Origin: Natrarchaeobaculum aegyptiacum
GTDB lineage: Archaea; Halobacteriota; Halobacteria; Halobacteriales; Natrialbaceae
DNA length: 64,000 nt
Direction of reading: 5' to 3'
Assembly (NCBI RefSeq): GCF_002156705.1
Contig: NZ_CP019893.1
Coordinates: 620,001-684,000 of the forward strand
In this document: piece after piece, positions 1 through 8,590 of the stretch
How the letters are laid out: each line of letters opens with the position of its first letter
Numbering within the stretch: position 1 is the first letter of the stretch
Translations under genes and position numbers: made by a program
The notes under the pieces: generated by a model
The model's database searches: none
What the model was told of the DNA's origin: nothing
The model's input: only the letters and a program-made list of their open reading frames with translations

Positions 1-1
1 C

Positions 2-2311
2 TTAGCGAACCGTCGCAGGGTCGGCGACCGGTAGCTCGACGACGAACACCGCCCCGCGTGGCTCGTTGTCCTCGACCCGGACCTCGCCGTCGTACCGATC
101 GATGAGCGTCTGGACCAGATAGAGCCCGAGGCCGGTTCCAGCACTCTCGAGCCCTTTCTCACCTCGGCCGAAGATCGCTGCTTTCTGGTCGTCGGGGACG
201 CCGGGCCCGTTGTCAGCGACCTCGATGGTGACCGTGTCCGGATCGTCGGCAGCGGAGTGCTCGTCCGCCGAGACTGCCACCCTCACCTCGGGCACGGGCG
301 CGTCGTTGTGCTGGATCGCGTTCGAGAGCAAGTTCCGGAAGACCGCATCGAGCATCTGGTCACCGACGACGCTCGTCTCCGGGAGCGGCCCCTCGACGAC
401 GACGCTGGCTTCCGGATGTGCGGACCGAATCTCTTCGAGTTGGCCCTCGAGAGCTCGATCGACCCGGACGCACGTCCCGTCGACGTCGGTCTGTAACATG
501 ACTTCCGCCAGGTCGCGGGCGGTCTTCGTGAGTTCGACCGCGTTCTGGACGCTCTCGTCGACTACCTCGAGTCGGTCGCTGCCCGCCTCGTCGACGTGGT
601 CCTCGAGGGCGTCGGCGTACGCCTGGATCAGTTGCAGGTCGTTGCGGATGTCGTGGCGAACGACCTCGTTCAGCAGTTTCAGGTTGTCCCGCTGGGACTC
701 GAGACGGCGCTCGGAGGCGACCCGTTCGGTGATGTCGATGTTACTCTCTGCGATTTTCGTCACGGTTCCGTCTTCGTCGGTCATCGGTGCCGCGTGGACC
801 CGGTAGTGTCGTCGATCACCGTCCTCGTCGTAGTGGACGTGCTCGACGGCTGCCGGTTCACCCGTTGCCGTCACGTCTGCGATCGGGCAGGGAACGGCGT
901 CGTCGCCTTCGTCACACGGCCGATCACGACGATGGGTCACCTCGTAGCAGGCGTCACCTGGGTCGACGTCGGCCCGCGAGTTCATCCACTCGACGGTGTA
1001 GTCCTCGACGTCGAGGACGTAGAAGGGATACGGCAGGCTCTCGATCGCCTCGGCGAAGAACGACCGCTCGGCCTCGAGTCGTCGTTCGACCGCCCGGCGG
1101 TCGGTGACGTCGATGCCGACGCCGACTACTCGTGTCGGCTCGCCCGCGTCGTCGGTGTGGACCGTCGCTCGAGCCAGCACCCAGAGCGACTCGTCGTCGT
1201 CTCGTTGTAGCCGAAACTCGTGTTCGAATCCGTCCGCCGTCTCGAGTGCCTCGCAGACGACTTCCTCGGTGAGATCGCGGTCGTCCGGGTGAATCCGTTC
1301 GACGAACGCCTCGTCGGTCCCCTCGAACGAGCCAGGCTCGAGTCCGAGCAGTTCCTCCATCGATTCGTCCCAGACGACCCGATCGGTCTCGAGGTTCCAC
1401 TCCCAGACGCCGGCGTCGGCGGCCTCGAGCGCGAGTGAGAGTCGCCGTTCGGTCTCCTCGAGAGCCCGCGTTCGACGATGTCGTTCGGTCACGTCGACGA
1501 GGTAGCCCAGCCGGTGGCTGATCTCGCCGTCGACGCGACGGTTGGTCGTGAAGTCGAGCACCCATTTTACCTCACCGTCGGCGGTGACGACCCGGTACGG
1601 CTCGTGGCGAAAGCGGTCGGTGTCGGGATCGCTGTTGGCCTCGACCTCCGCCCAGACGCGGTCACGGTCGTCCTCGTGGATCACGTCGGCGAACGAGCGC
1701 TCGCCAGAGCGAAACGACTCCGGGTCGTAGCCGAAGACCGACGCGACGTTGTCCGAGACGAACTCGACCGGCCAGCCCGGCTCCTCTCGCCAGCGAAAGA
1801 CGACTGCCGGCCCCTGCTCGAACGCCGCCCGCTCCTCCGCGAGCGTCCGCTCGAGTCGCTCCCGGTCACGGACGTCGCTCGCGATTCCGACGAGGGCCGT
1901 AATCCGATCATCCCCGACGACCGGGCGGATCGTCGTCGGCCACGGGAGCGTCTCCTCACCTCCTTCGAGTCCGGGTTCGTACTCGACGGGCTCGCGTCGC
2001 TCGAGACACGCCCTGAGCGTCGCTTCGAGACGGCTCCCGCGTCGGTCGCCGTACAGTCCTGTCGGCGTCTCGCCGCGAGCGTCGCTCCCGATCCCCGTGA
2101 TAGACGCGTACACCTCGTTCGTGTGCGCAAGCGAGATCGTCGGCGACGCCTCACCTTCGGTGTCCTCGTCGCGCGGGTACTGGACGTCGAAGACGACCAC
2201 CGCGTCGTCGACGCCCTCGAGGACCGTCTCACAGACCGGACCCAGGGGACGTGCGCCATCACTGTTGTAGCCATCCTCGTCGTCTGACCCCACCACCTGC
2301 CGATCAGCCAT
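2..2311 (-). CDS. Multi-PAS sensor histidine kinase
   Basis: Sensor kinase of 769 residues with no transmembrane segment, so it probably acts in the cytoplasm. Four PAS-type domains follow each other (about residues 20-150, 160-280, 285-410, 415-535). A phosphoacceptor helix with His553 in RHDIRNDL comes next, then a HATPase_c domain with N box (NLLSNAIQH), G1 (DNGPGV) and G2 (GTGLGLYL). The fourth PAS has a Cys/His cluster (DACYEVTH, RPCDEG, VPCPI) that may bind a metal or sense redox; that is inference. No receiver is fused and no response regulator is adjacent, so the partner is unknown. On the minus strand CTTTTGTC lies 25-30 bases before the ATG at 2311, fitting a leaderless transcript. 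The stop lies just inside the window edge, so the gene is complete. Confidence 0.9.
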   Translation of the reverse strand: MADRQVVGSDDEDGYNSDGARPLGPVCETVLEGVDDAVVVFDVQYPRDEDTEGEASPTISLAHTNEVYASITGIGSDARGETPTGLYGDRRGSRLEATLRACLERREPVEYEPGLEGGEETLPWPTTIRPVVGDDRITALVGIASDVRDRERLERTLAEERAAFEQGPAVVFRWREEPGWPVEFVSDNVASVFGYDPESFRSGERSFADVIHEDDRDRVWAEVEANSDPDTDRFRHEPYRVVTADGEVKWVLDFTTNRRVDGEISHRLGYLVDVTERHRRTRALEETERRLSLALEAADAGVWEWNLETDRVVWDESMEELLGLEPGSFEGTDEAFVERIHPDDRDLTEEVVCEALETADGFEHEFRLQRDDDESLWVLARATVHTDDAGEPTRVVGVGIDVTDRRAVERRLEAERSFFAEAIESLPYPFYVLDVEDYTVEWMNSRADVDPGDACYEVTHRRDRPCDEGDDAVPCPIADVTATGEPAAVEHVHYDEDGDRRHYRVHAAPMTDEDGTVTKIAESNIDITERVASERRLESQRDNLKLLNEVVRHDIRNDLQLIQAYADALEDHVDEAGSDRLEVVDESVQNAVELTKTARDLAEVMLQTDVDGTCVRVDRALEGQLEEIRSAHPEASVVVEGPLPETSVVGDQMLDAVFRNLLSNAIQHNDAPVPEVRVAVSADEHSAADDPDTVTIEVADNGPGVPDDQKAAIFGRGEKGLESAGTGLGLYLVQTLIDRYDGEVRVEDNEPRGAVFVVELPVADPATVR

Positions 2312-2368
2312 ACAATTGCGTCGTCACTCGAGCGACAAAAGTGACTGGATGTCCGCGATTCTGGCGGT

Positions 2369-3253
2369 CTAGCGCGCGTCGGGTTCGAAAACAGCTGCCT
2401 CGACGTCGGTCGAAACGCCGTAGGGGGCGTCGATGGCCGCCCCCTGCGGACTCGAGTCCCGGCCCGCGTAGTGGGCCTCGAGCGAGGCGCGAACGGCCTC
2501 GCGGACGCAGGCGCGAGCCGCGGTCCCGACGACGGTGCCGCTCCCGGTGAACTGCGTCGGTTCGCCTTCCGGATCGTATCCCGCGACGATCGCGTCGGTC
2601 GTCGTCCCCGGGACGTCCGTGACCGCGAGCAGGGTCGCCGCCTTGGCCTCGGCGGCGACCGCGAGCAGGTTCGCGAGCGCGCCGTCGGCAAGCGACCGCG
2701 TGGTGCCGACGATCACGTTCACGGTGCCCCAGCCCGGCGGCTGATCCGAACTGGCCGGGTCGTCGGCGCTCGAGTCGAGGCTGTCGGGTTTCGTCGCGAC
2801 ATCCCCGCCCTCGCTCGCGTCCGGAAATCGGCCGCCGGGTGGCTCCATCGGTAGTCTGGCGGGGTTCGAGATCCCCGCGGTCGCGTAGGCCGTCACCGGA
2901 CCACAGCGAGCACCGCGAACGTCGGCCATCTCGACACCGGTCAGCAGTGCAGGAACCTCGAGCACCCGGCCGTACTCTCGACCGGGCTCACTCGCGGGCG
3001 GAAATCCCGCCCGCTCGAGTCGCTCGGCCACGTAGGTTTCGAGATCGGTCCGGTTCCACCCCTCGGGGACGGCGACGTTGTACGCACAGTCGGCCCGAAA
3101 ACGGCCGCCGTTGGCCCCGCTCGAGAGCCACTCGGCTCCCGGGTGGCGGACCTGCAGGACGCCGTCGCGACGAACCCCTGCGTAGGGGACACTCGCCTCG
3201 TCGGTCGCCGGTTCGACGATGTCGTCGGTCACACCGGTGTGATCGTCGGTCAT
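2369..3253 (-). CDS. cbiZ: Adenosylcobinamide amidohydrolase
   Basis: Cleaves the amide-linked aminopropanol side chain from adenosylcobinamide to give adenosylcobyric acid, which lets archaea salvage incomplete corrinoids. The 294-residue protein has the family's archaeal features: an N-terminal strand region (VLQVRHPGAEWLSSGANGG), a central block with GRVLEVPALLTGVEM and VTAYATAGISNPARL, and a C-terminal half with TVNVIVGTTRSLADGALANLL and ATLLAVTD. A short acidic insert near residues 145-165 looks disordered. The ATG overlaps the stop of cobD by four bases (ATGA), so translation is probably coupled. It is the last gene of the cobalamin operon. CbiZ feeds cobyric acid back to CbiB, encoded four genes upstream. 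Confidence 0.88.
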   Translation of the reverse strand: MTDDHTGVTDDIVEPATDEASVPYAGVRRDGVLQVRHPGAEWLSSGANGGRFRADCAYNVAVPEGWNRTDLETYVAERLERAGFPPASEPGREYGRVLEVPALLTGVEMADVRGARCGPVTAYATAGISNPARLPMEPPGGRFPDASEGGDVATKPDSLDSSADDPASSDQPPGWGTVNVIVGTTRSLADGALANLLAVAAEAKAATLLAVTDVPGTTTDAIVAGYDPEGEPTQFTGSGTVVGTAARACVREAVRASLEAHYAGRDSSPQGAAIDAPYGVSTDVEAAVFEPDAR

Positions 3254-4296
3254 GAGTCACGCTCGACGGCGTCGTCGACCTCGAGGGCGGCCAGCAGCCG
3301 GTCGTTCCGTTCTCGATCCTTCACCGCGACGCGGACGTGGGAGTCGAGGCCGCGGAAGGTGGTGGCGTCCCGGATCGCGACGCCGCGCTCGCGAGCGCTC
3401 GCAACGACCGCCTCGACGTCCTGATCACCGACGTCACAGCAGAGGTACGGCGCGTCGGAGGGGAAGACGTCGAAGCGCGTCTCGAGCGCCTCACGCATTC
3501 GCTTTCGCTCGCTCGCCACGCGTTCGCGCGTCTCGCGGATGAATTCGTCCTGCTCGAGGCAGTACGCGCCCACGCTGGCGGCTGGCGTGCCGAGCGACCA
3601 CGGCCGTCGCGCCGTCTCGAGCGCTTCGAGGTACTCGTCCTCGGCCACGGCGAAGCCGGCACGCAGTCCGGGCAGGCCGAACAGTTTGGTCAGCGATCGG
3701 ACGACGATCACGTGTTCGGCGTCGAGAGTCGCCGCCGACTGCAGGTCGGTAAATCCGAGGAAGGCCTCGTCGACCAGCAGAGGCGTCCCCGCGTGCCGGC
3801 AGCGTTCGACGAACACGGTCAGCGCGTCCGGGTCGATCGCCTCGCCGGTCGGGTTGTTCGGCGTGCAGACGATCGCCAGCGCACACTTCTCGAGAACGGC
3901 ATCTTCGGTCTCGAGCACGGCGTCGTGGGGAACGTACTCCGGTCTCGCCCCCTGTAACGCGATTTCACGGGCGTACTCCCCGAAACTCGGGGTCGGGACG
4001 AGTGCGCGGTCGCCGGGCTCGAGCGTGAGTTCGATCGCCAGCCGAATCGCGGCCAGCCCGCCAGCCGTGGGGACGATCTGGTCGGGATGGACGCCGACGA
4101 ACGCCCCCGCTGCCGCGCGAAACTCGCGGTAGTCGTCGTCCGGGTACCGGCGCGAGCGCTCGAGGGCGTCGGCGTAGACCGCCTCGACGCCGTCGGGCGC
4201 GAACGGGTTCGTGTTGGCCGAGAAGTCGAGGAGCTCACGGTCGGATTCGCCGCCGTGAGGGACCCGACTGCCCGCGCGGACCGCGTCAGGGTCCAC
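3250..4296 (-). CDS. cobD: L-threonine-O-3-phosphate decarboxylase (CobD-type PLP enzyme)
   Basis: Fold-type I PLP enzyme of the histidinol-phosphate aminotransferase family, expected to make (R)-1-amino-2-propanol phosphate for the CbiB step. Family signatures are LLDFSANTNPF near the N terminus, CTPNNPTGEAID, LVDEAFLGF and RSLTKLFGLPGLRAGF with Lys204 as the PLP Schiff-base lysine. The start is placed at GTG 4296. The open frame extends further upstream, but that part lies wholly inside cobT and resembles nothing. GTG 4296 gives 348 residues, typical for the family, and a short overlap with the cobT stop. Histidinol-phosphate aminotransferase is the alternative reading, but its place between cobT and cbiZ supports the cobalamin role. 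Confidence 0.85.
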   Translation of the reverse strand: MDPDAVRAGSRVPHGGESDRELLDFSANTNPFAPDGVEAVYADALERSRRYPDDDYREFRAAAGAFVGVHPDQIVPTAGGLAAIRLAIELTLEPGDRALVPTPSFGEYAREIALQGARPEYVPHDAVLETEDAVLEKCALAIVCTPNNPTGEAIDPDALTVFVERCRHAGTPLLVDEAFLGFTDLQSAATLDAEHVIVVRSLTKLFGLPGLRAGFAVAEDEYLEALETARRPWSLGTPAASVGAYCLEQDEFIRETRERVASERKRMREALETRFDVFPSDAPYLCCDVGDQDVEAVVASARERGVAIRDATTFRGLDSHVRVAVKDRERNDRLLAALEVDDAVERDS

Positions 4297-5359
4297 CGTC
4301 GGCCCCCGCGGTCGCGTCGGCGTCCGCGTCTGCACCGTGGCCGCTCCCAGCAGCCGACTCGAGGTCGACGCCGTCGGCCCCGATCCCGAGGCGAGCGCAA
4401 ACGGCCTCGAACCGGTCTCGAACGGCGGCCATCTCGCCGTCGTCGACGAGCGAGAGAACACCGCCCATGCCGACGCCCTCTTTCGCTTCGCCAGCGCAGT
4501 AGCGCTGCATCGAGACGTGTTCTCGACCCCGGAAGCCGGGATCGGTGACGGTCAGGTCGCAGTCGAGCCGGTCACAGGTCGCCTCGAGATCCGCACTCGG
4601 ATCCTCGGCGACGAACGAGGTGGTCGCGATCGAGAGTGGGTCCTCGACCCCGGCGTGGCGCAGGGCAGCCGCGATGGCGACCATCTGGGTGCCGCCGCCG
4701 AGGGTGACGTCCGTTCCCGAGTCGAGCGCCCCGGCGGCGATTCCGGCCACGGTCGCCTGGACGGGGTCGCCGACCGCACCGATCGCGCCGAGCGGATCGT
4801 CCTCGCAGGCGGCAGGTGCGAGGTCGCTCGCCTCGAGTGCCGTCTCGACGACGGCTTCCTTGCGCTCGAGGGGGTTCTCGGGCAGCGAGGAAGAGACGCC
4901 GGCGGGTTCGCCGAGCGCGGTGAGCACGCCCAGCGCGGTGGTCGTCCCGCCGGGGACGGTCTCACCGACTACGACCTCGTCGTCGGGCAGGCTGGCCCCG
5001 AACTCGCGGGCGCGCTCGAACACCGCCGACGCGTCGGGGACGGCGGTGGGTTCGCGGACGTCCGCACCGGCCGGGACCGAGAGGTCGACCGTGGGTGAGC
5101 CCGTGGGTCGTGCGAGACCGGCGTCGACGACGGTCAGGTCGAAGTCGACGACCTCGCGGACGGCGCGGGTGACGGCCGCGGGCGTCGGACAGCCCGTCGG
5201 CGAGACTGGCGTCACCGGCGAGACCGTCGGCCGGCCGTACTCGAGGATTTCGATGTCTGCGGAGGGCGTCTGGGCCATCAGTTCCGGCGCGGCCCCGGCG
5301 GCGCTGATGCCGTCGATCAGGGCCGTCTCGGTCGTTCCGGCGGCGAGAATTACGCGCAT
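4286..5359 (-). CDS. cobT: Archaeal CobT-type nicotinate-nucleotide:base phosphoribosyltransferase
   Basis: Predicted to activate the lower-ligand base to its alpha-riboside 5'-phosphate, the substrate that CobS joins to adenosylcobinamide-GDP. The 357-residue protein matches the archaeal branch of CobT. It opens MRVILAAGTTETALIDGISAAG and carries SPVTPVSPTGCPTP, LPDDEVVVGETVPGGTTTAL, ENPLERKEAVV and a glycine-rich LGGGTQMVAIAAAL. The C terminus ends in a low-complexity Ala/Asp tail. The ATG overlaps the cobY stop, since ATGCGCGTAA contains both signals. The archaeal CobT branch is functionally less well studied than the bacterial one, so the base used cannot be told from the sequence. Confidence 0.82.
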   Translation of the reverse strand: MRVILAAGTTETALIDGISAAGAAPELMAQTPSADIEILEYGRPTVSPVTPVSPTGCPTPAAVTRAVREVVDFDLTVVDAGLARPTGSPTVDLSVPAGADVREPTAVPDASAVFERAREFGASLPDDEVVVGETVPGGTTTALGVLTALGEPAGVSSSLPENPLERKEAVVETALEASDLAPAACEDDPLGAIGAVGDPVQATVAGIAAGALDSGTDVTLGGGTQMVAIAAALRHAGVEDPLSIATTSFVAEDPSADLEATCDRLDCDLTVTDPGFRGREHVSMQRYCAGEAKEGVGMGGVLSLVDDGEMAAVRDRFEAVCARLGIGADGVDLESAAGSGHGADADADATAGADGGP

Positions 5360-5979
5360 CGTCGATCACCTCTCTCGAGGTGCTCGTCGGCGAGCTGGGC
5401 ATCTGTCAGTCGGTTCACGTTGATCGCCAGTCGCGTGTCGTAGGAAACTGCTGTCATGGATTCGTCAGTGGTGCCGACGACGTTGACCCCGGTCGGCGCG
5501 AGGTGGTCGCGAGACTCGAGCGTCGCGTCGACGCTGACGCCGAGTCGACGTTTCAGTGCGACGGGGACGCAGACGGTCCGCGAGGCCGGGTCCGCCCCCT
5601 GACGTGCGAGTACCCGGTCGATCACGGGTGCCTCGAGCAACGGTAGATCCGCGGCGACCGACAGCACCGGCGGTTCGATTTCGGGGCGCTCGAGCAGCGC
5701 CAGGAGGTCGGCGACGTAGCCCTCGCCCGGCGTCTCGATGACGGTGACGGGATCGGTGTCGCGGCCGGCGTCGGGAACGCCAGCAGCCGTTTGCTCGAGG
5801 TGGGCCCGCGTCCCGGGGGCGTTCGGCGAGACGGCCGCGTAAACCGTCTCGACGCGACTCGAGGCGAGCGCCTCGCGAACGCGGTCGACCATCGGGACGC
5901 CCGCGATCGGGTGCAGGGGCTTCTCGTGGCGGCTCTCGAGGCGGCTGCCCTCACCGCCGCACATCAGGAGAGCGTCCAC
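5350..5979 (-). CDS. cobY: GTP:adenosylcobinamide-phosphate guanylyltransferase
   Basis: Archaeal replacement for the nucleotidyltransferase half of bacterial CobU. It transfers GMP to adenosylcobinamide phosphate. The 209-residue protein begins VDALLMCGGEGSRL, the nucleotidyltransferase signature, followed by EKPLHPIAGVPMVDRV. LSVAADLPLL has the Asp-rich metal-binding position typical of MobA-like enzymes, and the C terminus ends INVNRLTDAQLA, a usual CobY ending. The start is GTG 5979 because the preceding frame is inside cobS and lacks similarity. It overlaps cobS by 16 bases and cobT by 10, which fits a tightly coupled operon. Confidence 0.88.
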   Translation of the reverse strand: MDALLMCGGEGSRLESRHEKPLHPIAGVPMVDRVREALASSRVETVYAAVSPNAPGTRAHLEQTAAGVPDAGRDTDPVTVIETPGEGYVADLLALLERPEIEPPVLSVAADLPLLEAPVIDRVLARQGADPASRTVCVPVALKRRLGVSVDATLESRDHLAPTGVNVVGTTDESMTAVSYDTRLAINVNRLTDAQLADEHLERGDRRCA

Positions 5980-6725
5980 ACGATCACCCCCGCGTGGACG
6001 CCGACGACGCGGCCGACCTCCGTGGCCGCGCCGAAGACGTCGCCGTTGATTCCGCCGAGGTTCCGGGTCGCCCAGAGCCACGGGAGCCCGGCACCGGCGA
6101 GCCCCGCGACGAGCGCGACGGCAGCGGCTCCGTGGGGCCAGGTGAGGACCGCCGCAGGCACCGCCAGCGCCGCCGGCGCGACGAACGCGGCTGGCGTCGC
6201 CGCCTCGGTGAACCGCGATCCCATCCCCTCGTGGCTCGCCCGTCCGAAACAGGCCATCGCGGCCATCCCGACCCGGGAGCCGACCTCCGCGGCGATCACG
6301 ACGCCGACCGCGGTCGCGACCGGGAGGGCAGCGAGTCCGAGGCCCGCGAGTCCGAGGCCGACGAGTACGAGGCCGACCGCGAGGACCGCTCCCACGCCCG
6401 TCGTCGTGTCCTTCAGCACCTCGCGGCGTCGGTTCGCGTCGCCGTGGACGACGAACGCGTCACCGAGATCCGCGACGCCGTCTACGTGGTGGATTCCCGT
6501 CACGAGGTACACCGCGAGCACGTACGCGAATCCGACGGTCGGGTCCGGGACCCGTGCCGCAGCGAGCAACGGGAGCGCCACGAGAACGCCGGCGAGGTAG
6601 CCGACGACCGGGAACGCCGCGGGCGTCCGCTGTAAGGCCTCCCAGTCGCGCTCGTCGAACGAGACCGGGAGCCGCGTCAGGAAGCCGACGCCGCCGCGAA
6701 CCGCACGCGGGAACCGCCGACTCAT
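5964..6725 (-). CDS. cobS: Adenosylcobinamide-GDP ribazoletransferase (cobalamin 5'-phosphate synthase)
   Basis: Integral membrane enzyme that joins adenosylcobinamide-GDP to alpha-ribazole 5'-phosphate. The 253-residue protein has the family motif FLTRLPVSF near the N terminus, YLVTGIHHVDGVADLGDA with the acidic metal-binding residues, and RREVLKDTTTGVGAV. Six to seven hydrophobic segments follow. The start is ATG 6725, which overlaps the cbiB stop as ATGA; an in-frame ATG 15 bases upstream lies inside cbiB and is less likely. Codon use and base composition match the neighbours. The product, adenosylcobalamin 5'-phosphate, needs a phosphatase; see the HAD gene at the head of this operon. Confidence 0.9.
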   Translation of the reverse strand: MSRRFPRAVRGGVGFLTRLPVSFDERDWEALQRTPAAFPVVGYLAGVLVALPLLAAARVPDPTVGFAYVLAVYLVTGIHHVDGVADLGDAFVVHGDANRRREVLKDTTTGVGAVLAVGLVLVGLGLAGLGLAALPVATAVGVVIAAEVGSRVGMAAMACFGRASHEGMGSRFTEAATPAAFVAPAALAVPAAVLTWPHGAAAVALVAGLAGAGLPWLWATRNLGGINGDVFGAATEVGRVVGVHAGVIVWTLS

Positions 6726-7756
6726 CGTCGCACCTCCCACACCGGGTCGTACTCGAGCGGCGGTCGCTGCCCCGGCATCGTCACGCTATTGGCCAGTCCA
6801 GTCCCCGCGAGCGCCTCGAGCACCACTCCCGTCGAGACGACGACGAGCACGGCCAACACGACCGCGACGATGGCGGCGATCCCGACGAGCCGAACTGCCC
6901 GTTCGCCGTCGGCGAGAGTCGGGAAGTCGGCGTCGGTGTTCAGGTCGTAGGCACCCCGCTTCTCGAGGCGGACCTCGAGGACGGCGGCGAGCGTCGCCAT
7001 CGGCCAGCCGGAGTTCGGCGAGGCTGGCGTTCGTGCCCACCGTCGGACCCGCCACGGAGCGAGCGGGCGTCCGACAGCCAGCGCGAGCGCGAGTGCGCTC
7101 ACCCGGGCCGGGAGCCACATTACGAGGTCGTCGAGCCGAGCGCTCGCCGTCCCGATCGGTTTCGAGGGGTAGCCGAGCATCGAGTCGAGCGTGTTGACGC
7201 CCTTGACCCACGCGGCTCCGGCCGCCGCGAGCGGCAGCGAAACGGGCGCGAGGAGGGCGAACGCGAGCAGCCCGGCCACCAGTCCGTCCGCGAGGTTTTC
7301 GGCTGCGCTCTCGAGTGCGCCGCTCCGGAGTTGCGCCGGCGAGAGTGCCGAGACGTCTCGTCCGACGAGCCCGCGGATCTCCTCGCGGGCCGTCTCGAGG
7401 TCGCCATCCGTCGCCTCGAGCACCGTCGTCGTCAACTCGAGCAGCGAGCGGAGGCTGATCGAGAAAAAGAGGACGAGTCCCGCGAGGGCGACACCGACGA
7501 ACAGGTGGATCGAAAGCCCGGCGAACACGACACCCGCCGCCGCGCCCGCTGGGACGAGCGGTGCGAGCAGCGCGACGGCGACGCCCACGAGGCGCTGGCT
7601 CCGAGTGGAGTCGGTCCACTCGTGATCGAGCGCGCCGACGAGGCGACCGAACCAGGCGACCGGATGCCAGGCGGTCGGAGGCTCGCCGACGAGTCGGTCG
7701 AGCGCGAACGCGAGGGCGATCGCCGCGAGCGCGGCCAGCGTCCCCGTGACCGTCAC
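6722..7756 (-). CDS. cbiB: Adenosylcobinamide-phosphate synthase
   Basis: Membrane amide synthase that attaches aminopropanol phosphate to adenosylcobyric acid. The 344-residue protein has the CbiB hallmarks: ALDRLVGEPPTAWHPVAWFG at residues 18-37, four or five hydrophobic helices, AAENLADGLVAGLLAF, AWVKGVNTLDSMLGY and DLVMWLPARVSALAL. The start is GTG 7756, inferred from the GTGA overlap with the stop of the HAD gene. It uses the product of CobD (amine donor) and of CbiZ or de novo synthesis (cobyric acid), and passes adenosylcobinamide phosphate to CobY. Confidence 0.92.
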   Translation of the reverse strand: MTVTGTLAALAAIALAFALDRLVGEPPTAWHPVAWFGRLVGALDHEWTDSTRSQRLVGVAVALLAPLVPAGAAAGVVFAGLSIHLFVGVALAGLVLFFSISLRSLLELTTTVLEATDGDLETAREEIRGLVGRDVSALSPAQLRSGALESAAENLADGLVAGLLAFALLAPVSLPLAAAGAAWVKGVNTLDSMLGYPSKPIGTASARLDDLVMWLPARVSALALALAVGRPLAPWRVRRWARTPASPNSGWPMATLAAVLEVRLEKRGAYDLNTDADFPTLADGERAVRLVGIAAIVAVVLAVLVVVSTGVVLEALAGTGLANSVTMPGQRPPLEYDPVWEVRR

Positions 7757-8442
7757 GTCTGCCCCTCCACGACCCGTTCGAGTCGATCGGGCACCGCCTC
7801 GAGCGTGACGGTGTCTCGTTCCGACCGACCCGTCGAGGTCCGGTTCCCGGGACCGCCGTCGGCTGTCGCGAGTACGAGTGCGGTGCCGCCGACGTCCTCG
7901 ATCCCGCCGTCTGCCTGCGGATCGTCGCCCACGTGCACGAGGTCGGCGACCGACACGCCGAGGCGCTCGGCCGTCACCGCGAAGATTTCGGGAGCCGGCT
8001 TTCGCCAGCCACAGTCGACGCTCGAGACGACGGCGTCGAACCCTGCGGCTTCGAGGCCTGTCTGCTCGAGCGTTCGCTCGACGAGCCCGGGCACGCTGCA
8101 GTTCGAACAGACGGCGACGGGACCACGCTCGCGTGCTGTGGCGACGGCCGCACGCGCGCCCGGTCTGACCTCGACCGACGCGTCGAACGCCGCGATCACG
8201 GCCGCACGCGATACCTCGTGATCTGCGACGACGCCGCGGCTCTCGAGGGCTCCTGCGACGTGGTCGACCAGCGAGAGTTCGCGCCCCGGCGGGAGGTCGT
8301 GGTGCAACTCGCCGTAGGCGTCCTGCCAGTCGTCCGGCACCGTCACGCCCCGGGCCTCGAGTTCCGCGCCGACGGCGGTCGCTGGCGTTGCGGGTCGCTC
8401 TGCGGCGACGAGCGTCCCGAAGAGATCGAACGATACACCCAC
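7753..8442 (-). CDS. HAD-superfamily hydrolase, candidate cobalamin-pathway phosphatase
   Basis: First gene of the cobalamin operon, 229 residues. All four HAD motifs are present: motif I FDLFGTL (nucleophile Asp6, Thr10), motif II VCSNCS, motif III Lys in GWRKPAPEIF and motif IV HVGDDPQADGGIEDVG. The cap between residues about 15 and 90 is helical, as in class I phosphatases. The start is GTG 8442, directly before the beta strand leading to the nucleophile. The ORF stays open upstream, but that part shows no recognisable family. The four-base overlap with cbiB indicates co-translation. I infer that it may remove the phosphate from alpha-ribazole phosphate or adenosylcobalamin phosphate, because no CobC or CobZ homologue was seen in the operon. 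A generic HAD phosphatase remains possible. Confidence 0.75.
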   Translation of the reverse strand: MGVSFDLFGTLVAAERPATPATAVGAELEARGVTVPDDWQDAYGELHHDLPPGRELSLVDHVAGALESRGVVADHEVSRAAVIAAFDASVEVRPGARAAVATARERGPVAVCSNCSVPGLVERTLEQTGLEAAGFDAVVSSVDCGWRKPAPEIFAVTAERLGVSVADLVHVGDDPQADGGIEDVGGTALVLATADGGPGNRTSTGRSERDTVTLEAVPDRLERVVEGQT

Positions 8443-8590
8443 GGTCGTGAGACTAGCGCAAGTCGACTTTAATTTCGCGGTCGCCGGGACTCGAGACCGG
8501 TCTGCAACCCACGACTGTCGCGTCGCTATTCGGGTGTGACCACCAATCGCGTCGCTGTCCGGACGTGATAGACAAGGAGAGAGAAGCGGC

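Noticed and set aside
6554-8221. 555-codon open frame on the plus strand across cbiB and the HAD gene
   Set aside because: Arg-, Glu- and Pro-rich with no domain; it lies antisense to well-supported cobalamin genes.
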